Shown here: piece after piece, positions 34,737-47,815 of the stretch | Layout: each line of letters opens with the position of its first letter | How positions within the stretch are numbered: the stretch's first letter is position 1 | NCBI RefSeq assembly: GCF_009870125.1 | Contig: NC_046683.1 | Span: forward strand, 8,990,001 to 9,054,000 | DNA length: 64,000 nt | DNA from: Drosophila pseudoobscura | Taxonomy: Eukaryota; Arthropoda; Insecta; Diptera; Drosophilidae | Reading direction: 5' to 3' | Program-made: the position numbers and the translations under genes | The notes under the pieces: generated by a model | Told to the model about the DNA's origin: nothing | Seen by the model: the letters and a program-made list of their open reading frames with translations, nothing else | Databases searched by the model: none

Positions 34737-35377
34737 GAAAGCAGTCAAGCAGTTTCAGTGTACAAACAAGCAGTAGAATCGCATGTTGAATGGCGAAGAA
34801 AGCAATGGAATAACTGTTTAAGGGAGAACAAAGTGGTAGAAGTAGAACAAAGTGGTTCTTTGGGGGTAAAAAGTGCCGTGAAAAAGCAGTAGAATACACT
34901 ATTTTGAAGAATGGAAAAGAAAGCAGTGTAATCATGTGAGAAGGATGCCCTAGGAAGTAGAAGAATCTGTTTTGAAGCAAGCAGTAGAAAAGGTGTAGAA
35001 ACGATGTCGATTGGTAAGGAAACAAGCAGTAGAATCAGGGTGGAAAAAGAAGAAAGCAGTAGAATGTTTGTTAAAACGAGAAGAGAGCAGTAGAATTTAT
35101 GTTGGTGACTAAATAAAGCAGTAGAATTTGTGTTGAATGGATAAGAAAGAAGTAGAATCCATGTTGAATAAAGAATAATTCTTTAGAATATTTTTTAAAC
35201 AGAAGAAAGCAGTAGAATCCATGTTGAATGGGTAAGAAAGCAGTAGAGTCTATGCTGAATGATCAATAAAGCAGTAGAATCCATGCTGAATGGACAAGAA
35301 AGCAGTATAATCCATGTTAAATAAAGAGGAAAGCAGTAGAATATACATAGTATTAAAAGAGAATAAAGCAGTGGAAT
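34737..35377. repeat. AAGCAGTAGAAT interspersed array
   Basis: About 16 exact copies of AGCAGT occur on the plus strand in 640 bp (0.16 expected by chance), nearly all as AAAGCAGTAGAAT. In the right half they are followed by CC(A)TG(T/C)TGAATGG, so the unit is a degenerate 30-45 bp repeat. Every copy points the same way, opposite to the block at 33.7 kb. Two more copies lie at about 36163 and 36215. Confidence 0.85.
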
Positions 35378-35399
35378 AACAAATTTCAAAGATCGCTGG

Positions 35400-36020
35400 C
35401 CTGGAAAATAAATCAGATGAATCTCATTTCGTTGGACAATCAATGAGTATTTCTCCAAGGGAAAAAATATTATAATTAATGGAAGCAGCCCTGGATGTTG
35501 ACCCAGGGAGACCAAGCAACCTTTCATTGATCATAATTTCTGGGCTGCAAGCAGTGCCTGTCTGTCATATGCCCCAGATATCACTGGATTTTCCATCTGT
35601 ATATCTATGGCAAAACGAAAAATCATTAAAATCTGAAAAGAATTTCCGCATCTTTAAGTGTCGATTACTTAATTATTTGCTGCTCTCCTTCTCCTTCTCC
35701 CTCTCTCTCTCTCACTCTCTCTGTTTCTCTGTCCTCCGACCCACGTGCTTCATTCATTTTGAGGAAAAGTTTTGTGATTTCATTAGAGAAACGAAACTCT
35801 TTCTTATCGCAAAAGAAGAGAAGAGCAGAAGCAGAAGCAGAACAACGCGCAATAATAACAAAACACACGAAGAGGAACGGGAAAAGGAAAGGGAAAGGGG
35901 AAGATCGAGCCAAAGAAGTAGCAAAAGATGTAGTAATGGAAAGAGAGAGGGAGATGGTGAATGAATGAATGAATAAATAAGCAATGGAAATGACCTTGGA
36001 ATTCTTTTTCGTGTGCAGTG

Positions 36021-36073
<53 letters not shown>

Positions 36074-37139
36074 GTGTGTGTGTTTTTGTGTGTGGAGTTA
36101 AACAACAACAGAATCTGGGAGTAGGGCAAAAGCAAAAGCAAAAGCAAAGAACTAAGAAAAGAAAGCAGTGGAATCCGTGGAGTGGAATGGTATCATAGTG
36201 GGGAAATCAACCCAAGAAAGCAGTGCAATAGCCGATCAACAGACACCCCTCCCGGGTGCCATCGTAAAGAAGATTCTCCCCAAAAAGGTCATGTTCCTCA
36301 AACTATTTGCGGGCTTCCCAAGGACACAAGACCCGTGACGGTTTCTATTCCTAATCCCGGAAGAGGGAAGAGAGCGAGCGAACGAATGTCAGAAACCACA
36401 AAAACACTCTCTGATTGGTGCTCTCCGTCCATCCTGTGGAGCAATCGGACACCTTTTCGATGCAAGTGGGGACGGAGAGGGTGACGGAGACGGACGGGGA
36501 CCCTGCTGTGTCACTCAGGTGGCACTCTGATTGCCAAAGGGCGTCCGGTGCAGGGATGTGATTACATTTCACGCCTCCTCCTCATCTCCCCATCGCTCCC
36601 GAAACCCCACGAGCCCCGGAGACCGGAAAAAGAGTCGAAAAGGAAATGCAGCAGGAAGTCCAGTCCCCAGTCCACAGTCTGTCATTCGGTGGCATGTGGC
36701 ATTGGGGGCATGGCTCTGTCTGTTCCACCACTACAAATGATTCTAGATTTTTTTTTCTGTTTTGTTTTCACCTGTTTTTCCCCCACTACCCCCCTCTTTG
36801 ACATGGTGGGCGAGTGCTCAGGTTCAAACTCATCAACGTCGCCATTATCAACGTCGAGCATTGTGATTATCCTGCTGATTGGGGCACTGCCACTGCCACT
36901 GCCACAGCCACTGTCCTCCCCATCCAACCACAGCCCTAGGGTATCGGGTGGTTGAGACACGTGTCTGCAGGGGGAGGTGATAAGGGGCAGGGGGAGGGTT
37001 AGTGAGTGGGTGGCAGCTGCCGTTGTGTTCTGTTTCCTCTTATCATAAAGCAAAAACAAAAAACAGCAAATGTGGAATCAAAAGCTGTTTTACGTTTGGC
37101 ACCACCCTGTGGGGCATACCCTGGGAAAATACACATTGA
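35400..37139. other. intron-like DNA with simple repeats
   Basis: A TG repeat (about 36018-36082, interrupted by two CG dinucleotides), CT tracts near 35690-35725, an AAAGC tandem near 36127-36148 and GGGA/GAGA-rich DNA near 35880-35955. No coding exon seen. Confidence 0.5.
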
Positions 37140-37625
37140 AATGAACAGCGAATTCTATGAAATTACAAATAAAATACCGAATTAAATACCAAATAAAATA
37201 CCAAAAACTGTAAGTAGGCAAACAAAGAAAATTTGAATAAATTAAAAAAAATACCAAGAAATTACAAATTAAAAGCCGAATGAAATACCAAAAAAATACC
37301 AAGTAAAATATCAAGAACTATAACAAAAAAAAAACAAATAAATTATGAATAAATACTGCAAATTACCAAGATTTTACAAATAAAATACCAAATACTAAAT
37401 ATGTACTAAATACAACAAAATTCAAAGTAATTACAAAGTAAATACCGAATGAAATACCAAAAAAAAAACAAGTAAAATATCATAAACTATAACAAACAAA
37501 ACAAAGAAAATATGAATAAATAGACAAAAAATTATCAAGAAAATACCAAAAAGAAAATATGAATAAATATGAAAAATACCAGTAAATTACAAATAAAATA
37601 CCGAATTAAAGACGAAATAAAATGC
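37140..37625. repeat. AATACCAA array, block 1
   Basis: A low-complexity run of degenerate 15-20 bp units with the core AATACC(A/G)AA, about a dozen copies, separated by ATTACAAATAAA and AACTATAACAAA. The core always reads AATACC on the plus strand. Confidence 0.75.
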
Positions 37626-38279
37626 CCTTCAGATTCTTCCCAGAGAGAGCAAACCGATAAGCAACTAAATATCATGCCCCCCGTCCCCACCCAAATAAAA
37701 GGGTATCCAGAAGCCATGCCACAGACAGACAGAAAAACTGAACAAACAGAATGAATGTTGGTGTGTGTGTGTGTGCGTGTGTGTGTTGGAACGTGTGGAA
37801 GTGACAGCCACAGAGGCAGAGAGCCAGAAGCAGAAGCAGAGTCAGGGTTGAACAGCGAAGAGGTGCTGGAACGAGTGATAGCGGGTAGAGCGGGGCAAAG
37901 GGAACGAAAGCCGTCGCATCATTGCGAATGCGTTGGAGGACACAACACTTGACTACAAAATAACAAAACAGAACAAAAACAATAACAAACAGAAACAAAA
38001 CAGAATCAGAATCAGAAACAGCAACAGAACACTGCTGGAAAAGCGGAAACAGTAGCAGCAAAGAAGTAGCTGTAGAGCAGCAGCCGGTGAGTGGGCCCGT
38101 GTCATGTCGTGCCGTGTCATGGCATGGAACGCAAAGAATGGAGCAACAGAGAGCGCGTGAACGGAGTGAAACACGGAGGAACAGAGCGGAAAACGAGATG
38201 TTTTATTCTTGGTGAATCGGTTTTGACATTCGCACAGCATTTCGCCATCGGTGGCATTCGATTGCGTTCATACTTTCAC

Positions 38280-38720
38280 TCAAAAATACCAAATAAAATA
38301 CTAAAAAGTACCAAATAACAAACGAAAAACTAAATACAACTACAAAAAGTACCAAATAATATACCAAAGAAAAAAAACCAAAAAGGATCAAATAAAAACG
38401 AAAAAATACAAAAAAAAAGTTCAAATAAAATACCAAAAAGTACCAATTAAAAAACAAAATAGAACCAATTACAATTACAAAAAATAAAATACAAAAAACA
38501 CAAATAAAATACAAAAAATACCAAATTAAATACCAAAAAATACCCCAAAAAAGACCATATAAAAACGAAAAATATACTAAAAAGTTACAAAGTTTAACAA
38601 CAAAAATTACAATCAAGCAGAAAAGAATTTCCTAATATAATAAAAAAAAACTAATAAAATACCAAAAATATACCAAAAAAGTTTTAAAAAAAGTAACAAA
38701 ACAAAAAAAAAAAAAAACAT
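38280..38720. repeat. AATACCAAA array, block 2
   Basis: This continues the same motif family 650 bp further on: about ten AATACCAAA/AGTACCAAA cores in poly-A-rich context, same orientation as block 1. The 650 bp between the blocks is a different sequence (CA/TG, AGCAG-rich). Confidence 0.75.
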
Positions 38721-39825
38721 AATTTTACGCATTACTTGCGTCTGTACGAAATAGTTTGAATGATATTTGAATTGTTTGATTTTTTATTGGCATTATTTTG
38801 GCATTAGTTCAAACAAAGGTGGAGGAGGAGCGTAAGAGAGTTGGCCTGAAGCGGGATTTGACGGATGCGATCGGTGTCTCTCGTTAGTAGAGTCGTCTGC
38901 AGTACATCGTGGACATGGAGCCTCGTTGGGGTCCCTGAGAGGTCCCTCCCTAATCCGCGATTGAATGTAACCGTTCACTTATGGGTTAATTTCTACAGTG
39001 AACCAATGACCTTTGCCATACCTTTGCGCGGATGGCAAACGAAAGTGTAGGATCCTTGTAGGATTCAGTCAAGTGTTTACCAATTGAGTCATTTGTTCAT
39101 TCGTTTATTCAATATCCCCCTTGGCTCCGCTGGCATTGCCTTATTTTTCATTCAATAATCCTGAAAGCAATCCAGAAAACAGATGGGATTCCCAGTCCGT
39201 GAGGATGGAGGAATGCATCTCGTAGATAACTTGATTTCCTTTCATTCCTTTCAACAAATGCAATTGCAACGACTCTTCCTTCCTGTCTGTTGCCCTCTCC
39301 GCCTGCCTTCCAGGGACTGCCAGACGAATAGCAACTGTGCAGGAAATTACGTTTAAATGAATCAATGGATAAAAGCTTTTGCCAATTGCATTGCCATTCG
39401 CATCTACTGTGTATCTATCGCCTCCTCCCTCGAGCACATATCCCAGAATGATTTAGAGCGGGAGATGACTTGAACTTGAGAGTGAGAGCGGAGGGACTCT
39501 GTCTCCGACTCCGACTCCGACTTCGACTCCGACTCCCTTCCGTTTGTGTGTACAATTTCCGCTTCGTTCCCCATTCGCTGCCCTTCCTCCACGCAATCTG
39601 GGGATTCCATAACGACTCTTCCTCTGCGACGTAGGATGCGACAGAAGATAACAAAAAAGAATGAGAACGAAACGACACGAAACGAAAGGCTGTACTTCCG
39701 ACTGCAGGGATGCCCTCTCAACCTCTCGAAGATGTTTTCATTGTTAGTTTCAATTCGACACAGATCTCCTCTTCCTAAAAAAAGAGAGAACAACTCTTAA
39801 AATGAAAACTCTGCAGTATATTCTA
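38721..39825. other. intron-like DNA, no gene seen
   Basis: Mixed sequence of normal complexity with a CGACTC tandem near 39505-39535. Open frames on the minus strand (39404-39793) include a Ser-Glu repeat from that tract and are not supported as coding. Confidence 0.45.
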
Positions 39826-40110
39826 GTATTTTTTCAAATTTTTTGTACGAATCAAATCTAGTATTTTTTGGTATTTTTTTATTCAAACATTGTCTACCAT
39901 GAGATAAATTCCAGTGTTTTTTCTGGTATTTTTTATATATCTATAAATTTTTTTTTTTGGTATTTTATAAAGTATTTTACTGGAGTTTCCCTTTGTACAG
40001 TTTTTGTATATATTTTTTTAGTCTTCTAAGAATTTTCACGCATATTTCTAGTTTTTGTCTAGCACATTTCTAGTGTTTTTCTGGTATATGTCTAGTATTT
40101 TTCTGGTATT
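39826..40110. repeat. TGGTATTTTT/CTAGTATTTTT array, block 3 (inverted)
   Basis: Repeated TTTCTGGTATTTTT and CTAGTATTTTT units, the complement of the block 1-2 core, so the orientation is switched relative to 37.1-38.7 kb. A continuation of the same type lies at 40626-40870. Confidence 0.75.
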
Positions 40111-40625
40111 CTTAACGTTTGCCTGTTTCAAATGTATCTCCAAACGAGTCCCCCCTGGTGCCGGCTTCCTACGGTTTTACAGGGTATGGGAAAACAGCAA
40201 CAATGACGGCGACATCGATGCAGCCAGCAGCTAACAGGCAGCAGAGTCAAGGAGCCTTGAAGTTGCTGCTGCCACTGCCTCTGCCGCTGCATGTGTCTGT
40301 GTGCCTGTGTGTGTGCGCCTGCGTCCTCGCTGCAGCAATGGCAGCGACTTGGAGCCGGTTTGCGGCCTGTTTTGTGGCCTGGTCCTTGAACTGCTGCTGC
40401 TGTTCGGCAAACCAGGGCCATGGCGATGGCACAGTGGACGCTGCTCAAATGAAACCGAAACCCGAAACTGAATGATAGAAAGCCCATGTCTAGTTCTGGA
40501 TGTCAGAGATATACGAATATTTATAGCATTAGGAGGAATTTTACTTTGGAATTCTTGATTCGTATTCTCTTGGGAAAATCTGTATCGTTTTACATCTCTC
40601 AAGAGTTTAATGAATGAATATTAAT

Positions 40626-40870
40626 ATTCTAGTATTTTTTTGTGCTTTTTGTAGCTATTTTTTTGGTATATTTTTCTATTCATTTCTGTGCCAGTATTTT
40701 TCCATTAATTTATAGTACATTATGGTATATTTCTAGTATTTTCTAGTATATTTCTAGTGTTTTCTGGTATGTTTATACTATTTTCTGGTATATTTATAGT
40801 ATTTTATGGTATATTTCTTGTAGTTTCTGATATATATTTATTTTTTGTATTTTCTGGTATTTTTTGTTAA
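40626..40870. repeat. CTGGTATATTT/CTAGTATTTTT array, block 4
   Basis: About ten units of TTTCTAGTATTTT and TTTCTGGTATATTTATAG, same orientation as block 3. The CTGGTATATTT variant approaches the CGGTATATTT seen in the promoter-associated repeat. Confidence 0.75.
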
Positions 40871-42399
40871 TTTTTTTTTTGTTAGATAAATGCTGTTTTA
40901 TTTAATTTGTTTTATAAGAATTTGAGTATTTTTTTTAAGTGTTACTGAAATTGTGTTTATGTATCTATTTTTGAGTCAAGTATCCAATATTTATCTGGTA
41001 GTTTTCTTGTGCTTTTGGTAAATTTTTTTTGAGTATTTTAGTTAAGTTGATGCTCAAGAATGTCATAGAACGTGGATCCACTTTCAATGAGGTTTTTTGC
41101 CTACATATGTAATGATCACCTCTGTTTTTTTGTGGGGCCGCATGGGGGCTCTACTGTACTTGGTTTTACTTTCAACTTTTTTAAGCTGCTTCTGGTGCAA
41201 GGCCCTGGTTCCCTGGTTCCCTGGCTCCACACGGCAACAGCAAAAATAAAGGTGAAAAATACAAGAAAATTTGCTGGAACAGCAGCTTCATCTCTTCATG
41301 GATCCTCCTCCGCTGTCGCTGTTGCTGCTTCTGCTTCTGCCTCTCCTTTCTCTTTCTGTTGAAACTTCTCTCTCCCTCTCTCTCTGTCTCTGTCTGTCGC
41401 TCTCTTTCTCTGTTTTGCTGCAATTGCAAATTGCATTGAACTGTACTCAAGCGAAAGAGGGAGAGTGAAGCTTTTGTTTTGGTTTTTGGTTTTGCTTTTG
41501 CTTTTGCTTTTGCAGAGTTGCATCCAATTTATCAATGCCTTGCGGGCTGAAACTGTACCGAAAAAAAAAAAACAAAACACGAAGGACCACTGTCCAGCCA
41601 TCGCCTTGAGCGAGCCGTAATCTGCACGAGTGGGAGATCCTTTGGAAAACCCACACTGGAAAAATTATGCATATGGGCTTGGGCCACCCTTATGCTGCTG
41701 GTGCCACCCCCTTGTGCTCCTGCTGTTCCCTGGATTGCATTTTGAATACTCATTAATGGAGGGCACACTCCCAATCCCCCCCTCCCTCCCCCCTCCCCAT
41801 CCTGTTTGTGATAGCATGAAATGAGCAGAACCCAACCTCCCCCTGGGCCACCCCTCGGGGGAGTAGACGAGACATCCCCCTTTAACCCAGGGACCGGTAT
41901 CACCCCTCGTCGTCGTCGTCGTCGTTGTGTGTGTGTGTGTTTTTCATTCATAAATGGATTTTAAAGTGGATGCAATCTCCGAACCGCCCAGAGCCCCCCG
42001 GGGGTACATGTGTATGTCTTTGGCAGAGGCGGTGGCAGTGGCGGAGGCGGAGGCGGAGGTGGGGGGTTACGGACAACTGCTGCTATTATTTACATGAGTA
42101 TGCACTCTCCACTCCTCCACTGGAGGAGCTTTCATTATGAAATTAACGTTGGAATATATGTACCTACAGCCCTTCCCCCAACCCCCCATAGATGTACATT
42201 GTTTGAAGTAGAGCCAGCACTCGAGACAGTCTCTGCACAAATGAGGCTCTGCACAGCGCTGGCCCAAGGCTAAGGTTACAGAAAGTGAAAAACTCTTAAA
42301 TCATGGAATGATGGAAAAATCTCGAAATCCAGCAAAAAATCTCATTAGAACTTCGATTTAAAGACCATTTCCATGCATCGAAATCAATACTGTATTTGA
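40871..42399. other. intron-like DNA, no gene seen
   Basis: Contains CT tracts (41350-41410), TTTTGC tandems (about 41478-41512), a CGT run (41908-41925) next to a TG run, C-rich DNA at 41770-41880 and a GGCGGAGGC tract at 42035-42065. Frames over these are repeat-encoded. Confidence 0.5.
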
Positions 42400-42790
42400 G
42401 TATTTTTCGGGTATTTTCTGGTAATTCTTTCTGGTAATTTTCTGGATATTGTGTTGAATCTGTTCTATTATTTTGTATAGTATTGCTCAAACACTTTTTT
42501 GTTATTTTCCTACAATTTGAAGCATGGTATTTTGTCTAGTATTTTTTCCTAGTATTTTATATTAATATTTTCATAGTTTTTCTGGTATTTTTACAGTTTT
42601 TTTCAGGTAATTGTGTTATATATATTTATAAGTGGTATATATTTGTAAGTATTTAACGGATAATTTCTGGTATTTTTCTGATTTTTGTCTAAGGTTTTTT
42701 GTGTTTTTTTTAATATGATTTTTTTTTATTTTGTGGTATTTTTTTGGTATTTTTGGTATTTTTTCCTATTTTGTCTTCATTTAAGTATTT
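42400..42790. repeat. TGGTATTTTT array, block 5
   Basis: Same family and orientation as blocks 3-4, more degenerate (TTTCTGGTAATTTTCTGG, GTGGTATTTTTTTGG). Confidence 0.65.
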
Positions 42791-44352
42791 GGTAATTTCT
42801 GACCAAATTCCGATTAAAATATTCTATATTTTGTGTGTTATTTTAGTATCTTTTGTAGATCTTTATAGGAAATAAATTCTGGCTATAATTTCCTCTAGCC
42901 TGCATTAAAGACCATCTTGGATGTAATAATCTCCATGGATCTCCCTTTATTTATATACCAAAATCCGAATATCTCGACAGTTCCAGACCCTCACATACGA
43001 TTTTCGCACTCCAACGAGATCTGACTCTCATGATAATTGAATAAAGACCCAAAACGAATCACGATTATTAGCTACAAAATCAACCCCTGAAATGCCAACA
43101 ACCCCAAGATGAATGCTGGCTCTATCTCCCTCTCTCTCTCCCTCTCTCTTTGGCCTTAAGCTCCCGGGGAGTTGCAATCCATCCACTCATCCAGCCCACC
43201 ATCCATCAAAGTTGTCAAAGTGAAAGCCGAAGATAAATGGGGATTATCGGGGGTCTTCGGGTCTCTGTAACTGATACGATAATGATATGTGGGGGTATAA
43301 TCCCAGGATTGCCCACAAAAGGGAGCGGAGCGATACATCGATATCCAGCGTTCTTTTAATTAAATGAAAAAAAACCTTCAATTTATGAAATTGTTTTCGT
43401 TGGCTTCTCCTTGCAGCTCCCCAGATACGGATACAGATGCCCGAAGTTTGCTTCAAAGACAGTGCTTTCCACCAAAGGTAAGGACTTTCCTCCGCAATAC
43501 GTATCTTCTATGTGCAATCGAATGTGCCCAATGGTTGTGTTCATTTTTTACTGGGATTTTCGGCTGGTTAATATATTTCCCCAATTTCCCTTTTGGAAAA
43601 GCTCAAGTCATGTTTCATTCTCCTCCCGCCTCCTCCGCCGTGACCACTGGGAACCCTTTCAACCGGCCCGTATTTTCAGGGCCTCCACAAAGCTTGGCCA
43701 CAAACAAAGGAAAAGCCACGATACGAAAGGGAACCCCCTCCTGCAAGTGCATTGGAAGCGCACCTCCTCCTCCTCCTTCGCCTTCGCCTCCTCCTCCTTC
43801 CTCTCGTAATTGAGTTTTCTGTTGCATGCCACGCCACGCCACTACCCGCCCCTCCTGCAGAGTGACTTTGCAATTTATGAAGTAATTTGTGTTTTTGTTT
43901 TGTTTTTCCCCCTGTGGACGTTTTTTTTCTCTTTTTTATTCATAATTTGAAATTGAAAACTTTATTAGGCAGCACAGAGGCGACGCCGCTAGAGGCAGGG
44001 GCAAGTGGCAGAGGCAGAGGCAGGTATCCACAATGCATCATTGTGTTGCAACATGCAAATCGAGTCACGTAACAAAACAGCGTAACACAAAAAATGACCA
44101 ACAAAAGTAATGGGAAAAATGAAGAGGGAAACACTTTACAAACCACCAAAAACAAGTGAAGAGAACTTTTGGGGCTGGGAGGGGAAATCTATATGGAATA
44201 TAGAACGTGGATAGATAGGTAGGACTTTGCTTAATAGCGAGAAATTCCCAGATACTTATGGCCAGAGGATATTCGAAAAAGAACTAGAAAATTCTTCGAA
44301 TAATACCAGAATACCACAAACAATTTTGTTAGGAAAAGTAACAGACTTTTAT
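42791..44352. other. intron-like DNA, no gene seen
   Basis: Ordinary-complexity DNA with a CT tract near 43123-43150 and CCTCCT tandem near 43760-43800. A 132-149 codon frame pair on the plus strand (43364-43813) has no start or splice context that I can defend. Confidence 0.45.
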
Positions 44353-44525
44353 CTAGAAAATACTAGATTTGTATTTGAAAAATACCAGATTTTTATTTAG
44401 AAAAATACCAGAATTTTATTTAGAAAAATAACAGATTTGTATTTAGAAAAATAGTATAATTTTCTTTTGAGAAAATACCAGATTTTTATTTAGAAAAATA
44501 CCAGATTTGTATTTGGAAAAAATGC
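44353..44525. repeat. about 23-bp tandem, AGAAAAATACCAGATTTTTAT type
   Basis: Seven to eight units of about 23 bp containing AGAAAAATACCAGA(T)TTTTATTT, sharing the AATACCA core in the same orientation as blocks 1-2 (opposite to 3-5). Decaying copies continue to about 44760. Confidence 0.8.
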
Positions 44526-44760
44526 CAGAAACAATCCAAAAACAGGCAAGAACAAAAATTTAAAAAACAAAGAAAAAATGTTAGAAAAGTTTAAGAAATA
44601 CATTAAAAAAATATCATAAAAGTTTCAAAAAAATACCAGAAGATTAATCGAAAAAATGCCAGAAATATCCCAAATAACATACTAAAAAAAATATATAGAC
44701 ATGCCAGATTAAATAATAGACGAAATTCTAGAAAAATTAACATGAAAAATACTAGCCAAA

Positions 44761-47155
44761 TATACTAGATCAAATCGATGTCCAACAACAAGCTAAAAAC
44801 TACTGAAAGACTACAAATTACAGATGTATTTTAATAGCAAAAACATGGAAAAACTCCCTAGAAATAAGTAAATAAATCCAAGAATCCAAGAAAAACAAGA
44901 GAGTGCGATTTCCTAAAGGTTTTCTACCATATTCTGGCTGTTAAAATTCCTCCGATTTGAATGATATTCGATTGAAACCTTAACGGATAGATTTATGCAA
45001 ACAGAATCTCCATTAATTCGAAACTCTGGACACCATGCAGCATATTCCATTGGCCCGAACACCCTTGAGCCCTCGCACGTAAGGGGTATGCCGTTTTGCT
45101 TGAGAGTTCACAACCAATTGAACTTTCCCGAGAGGGGACAGCAGAGAGCATCGCAAGAGTCCGAACGAGGGGCAGACGCACACGATACCCTGCGGCCCAG
45201 ACAGAGGCAGATTCCTAGCATTTTCTTTGAGGGGGTATCCGAGGCTTCGATCATCCTCTCTGTTGTTGGCTGTGTTCTTTGTTTTGTTCGTTGTTGTTTT
45301 GAATTGGATGTGCTCTCGAATAAATTGGTCAAAGGCCTCTGAATAATTGCGAAAAGGGTTGGGGAGGGCGTAGAGGGAGAAGAGGGAGGCAGAGCTGGTG
45401 GGTGGGCAACAGTGTGATGATGCAACACAGTGTGGGGCAGGTCGGTTGTTGGTCGTTTTGCATATCTCCCTCTCTCCCCTTTACTCGTTCTTTCTCTGTT
45501 TGCTGCTGTTGCGGTTTGTTCTCTCGATTTTGGGGCAGGGCCTTGGCTTGTTGGTTGTGTGGTGGAGGCGGGAGGAGGCGGTAGGGATGCCTCCTGTTTC
45601 ACTGTTGGATCTACAAACCTTATCGGGCCCATGTGCCCTTGTCATGCACACGACATGTAAAAGATATAGCACTACTCTTTTCGTTTCGAGGAGGAGCATG
45701 TGATTTTGCAGGCGGTGGGAGGGAGGGCATGAGAGTCTGCCACACCCTCTGTCTTCTGTCTGCAAAGGCCTTGGGCCTCCTTCTTCCTCTTGCTCTCTCC
45801 CTCTCTCTTCCTCTAACTGTAGCCTTTTCAACCTCCTTCTTCTGCCACCTCCTCCCCCGTAATGCTCATCCTCTTTTTCTATTTCCTTGTTTTACAAAAC
45901 ATTTTCTTCTCCCAGTTTTGTTGTTGTTGTATTTTTATCTATTTAATTTTTGTTTGGTTTTTGTTTATTTATGACATTTTTTTTGGTTTTTGTTTATTCC
46001 GTTTTTGGGTTATCGTTCGCTTGTGTGTGGTGTGTTCTCTCTTTCATTCTGTGCCTTGTTCTGGTTTTTATCAGCGGCATCTGGTCATAGAGAAAGTGCA
46101 AAAGGGACGGGGAGAGAGAGAGATGGGGCAGCAGGCAATCAGTTGGAGGAGGGCGTGCACCTTGACCTAAGAGAGAGTGAACAGAGGAAGGAGGAGGAGA
46201 GATAGGGGGTTGTCTCCGCCAAAAGAACTCTCCCATAGATCCTTTTAAATCAATCTCCTCTCTTCTATGCCCTGTACATATTTTTTTTTGCTTTTATCTC
46301 ATTTCATTTCGATAATCCTCAATGACATAATCACGCCACAAATCTCGCCCCAAAATGTTTTTCTCATTCTCAAATTCTGGCGTCATTAAAGACGACTCGT
46401 TGGGGTGAGGAGGTGGGGGGTGGGGGGGGGGGGTGTGGGGGGTACGTGGGGGGGGGGGTTTTACACTTAAATTACATTTGTCACAGGCCCCGCGCACAGG
46501 CCAAAAGCAGACAGCAAATCGCACAGATATACAGAAATGCGCGAAAACAAGCCAATCCATCCATTAATCATGCACGAATAATTCATATAAAATGCTTGCC
46601 AAAGTGGAAACAAATATAATATATGTATGTGTATGCACAGACGGTCCCTGGTATTAACTACGTGTTTTTTCTATAGAAATATAAACTCTGAAATAATACA
46701 AGTCTATCTGATCAATTAGCAGGCTTCGATCGTGACAAAAAAAAACCAATACGATACGAGGGGGGGAAATTTACAGAGTATTCCATTCTATTTGGATGAT
46801 ATTTGAGGACCTTTCGCCAGTGGAAAGCGAATCCTACTCTTGCTTTTCTCTTCTTTCAAATTTCTCTGTAAATCCCTGGCGCGAATCCTTCTTTCATTCC
46901 GTTTTCTTGTTTTTGTTTTTAAATAATTTTTGTTATGCTATTCTATGCATTTTTTTTCTGTTGTTGTTTTTCTGTCATGTTTTTCTGTGTTTTCCTTGAA
47001 CTGTTTTTCGCTGGCGTTGCGTTGCGTTGCGTTCTGTGTGTGTTTTTGTTTGTGTTCCGTTATTTGTTTTTGATGGTTTGTCGGTGGGTTGAGGAGAGGG
47101 GTGAGGCATGGGCGTGAGGGGAGTTCTAGAACTTTTCTGCATTTCGGATTGCTTC
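44761..47155. other. intron-like DNA with a G-rich run
   Basis: No gene supported. 46404-46460 is almost pure G on the plus strand, with runs of 11-12 G. A GCGTT tandem lies near 47017-47035. The inverse of a 17-bp sequence repeated at 53 kb occurs at 45642-45658. Confidence 0.5.
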
Positions 47156-47815
47156 AGAACTGCTCATTGCACTGCTTGAATGAATGCTGATCATTTTTGT
47201 GATGCTTGAATGCTTTTCCGCAGAAAAATGTTGTTGCACTGCTTGCCACAATTTTTAATGCACTGCTTGCTTCTCGTTTGTTTCCTTCGGATGCTTTTTC
47301 CCTCCACTGTTACACTCCGATGATTTAATTGCAGTTCCTGTTTGAAAAAACAAATTTTGTTTGCACTGCTTGCATTTCTTTTTCGGCTGGTTTATGTTAA
47401 TTACACTGCTAGGGTTCCTGAAGCTTCTTCACAGGCATTTTTGTGCTCCTAACTGATGTTTGCGGTTTATACACTGCTTGCTTGTGGCTTTGCTGTGCCG
47501 TTAGCTGAGCATATTGCACTGCTTGCTTCTAAATTGTACCGGTTTCTTATAATTGACTGTTTTCTCTACTCTGTACTGCTTGCTGAGGATTATATTCTCC
47601 CTGCTTCTCCGGCATTCTTTAGCATCTGATGCACTGCTTGCTTATCATAAGGCATGATTCTGTTGTATTTCATGGCACTGCTTTCGCCTTCTTAGTCGCC
47701 CAATTTGTGATGCTGCTGCCAAAGCTAGTTTGCTATTATTCCTTGTGATGATTTCTTAGCTGTGAACTGCTTGCTTGATGCTTGGCCACGCTCTCCTCTC
47801 ACTCCCACTGCTTTC
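47156..47815. repeat. ACTGCTTGCT interspersed array
   Basis: About 13 copies of ACTGCT in 660 bp, mostly as (T)GCACTGCTTGCTT, spaced irregularly at 12-100 bp in T-rich DNA. All read ACTGCTT on the plus strand, the opposite orientation to the 34.7 and 49.6 kb blocks. Two facing copies (AAGCAGTG and CACTGCTTC) follow at about 48062-48086. Confidence 0.85.
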
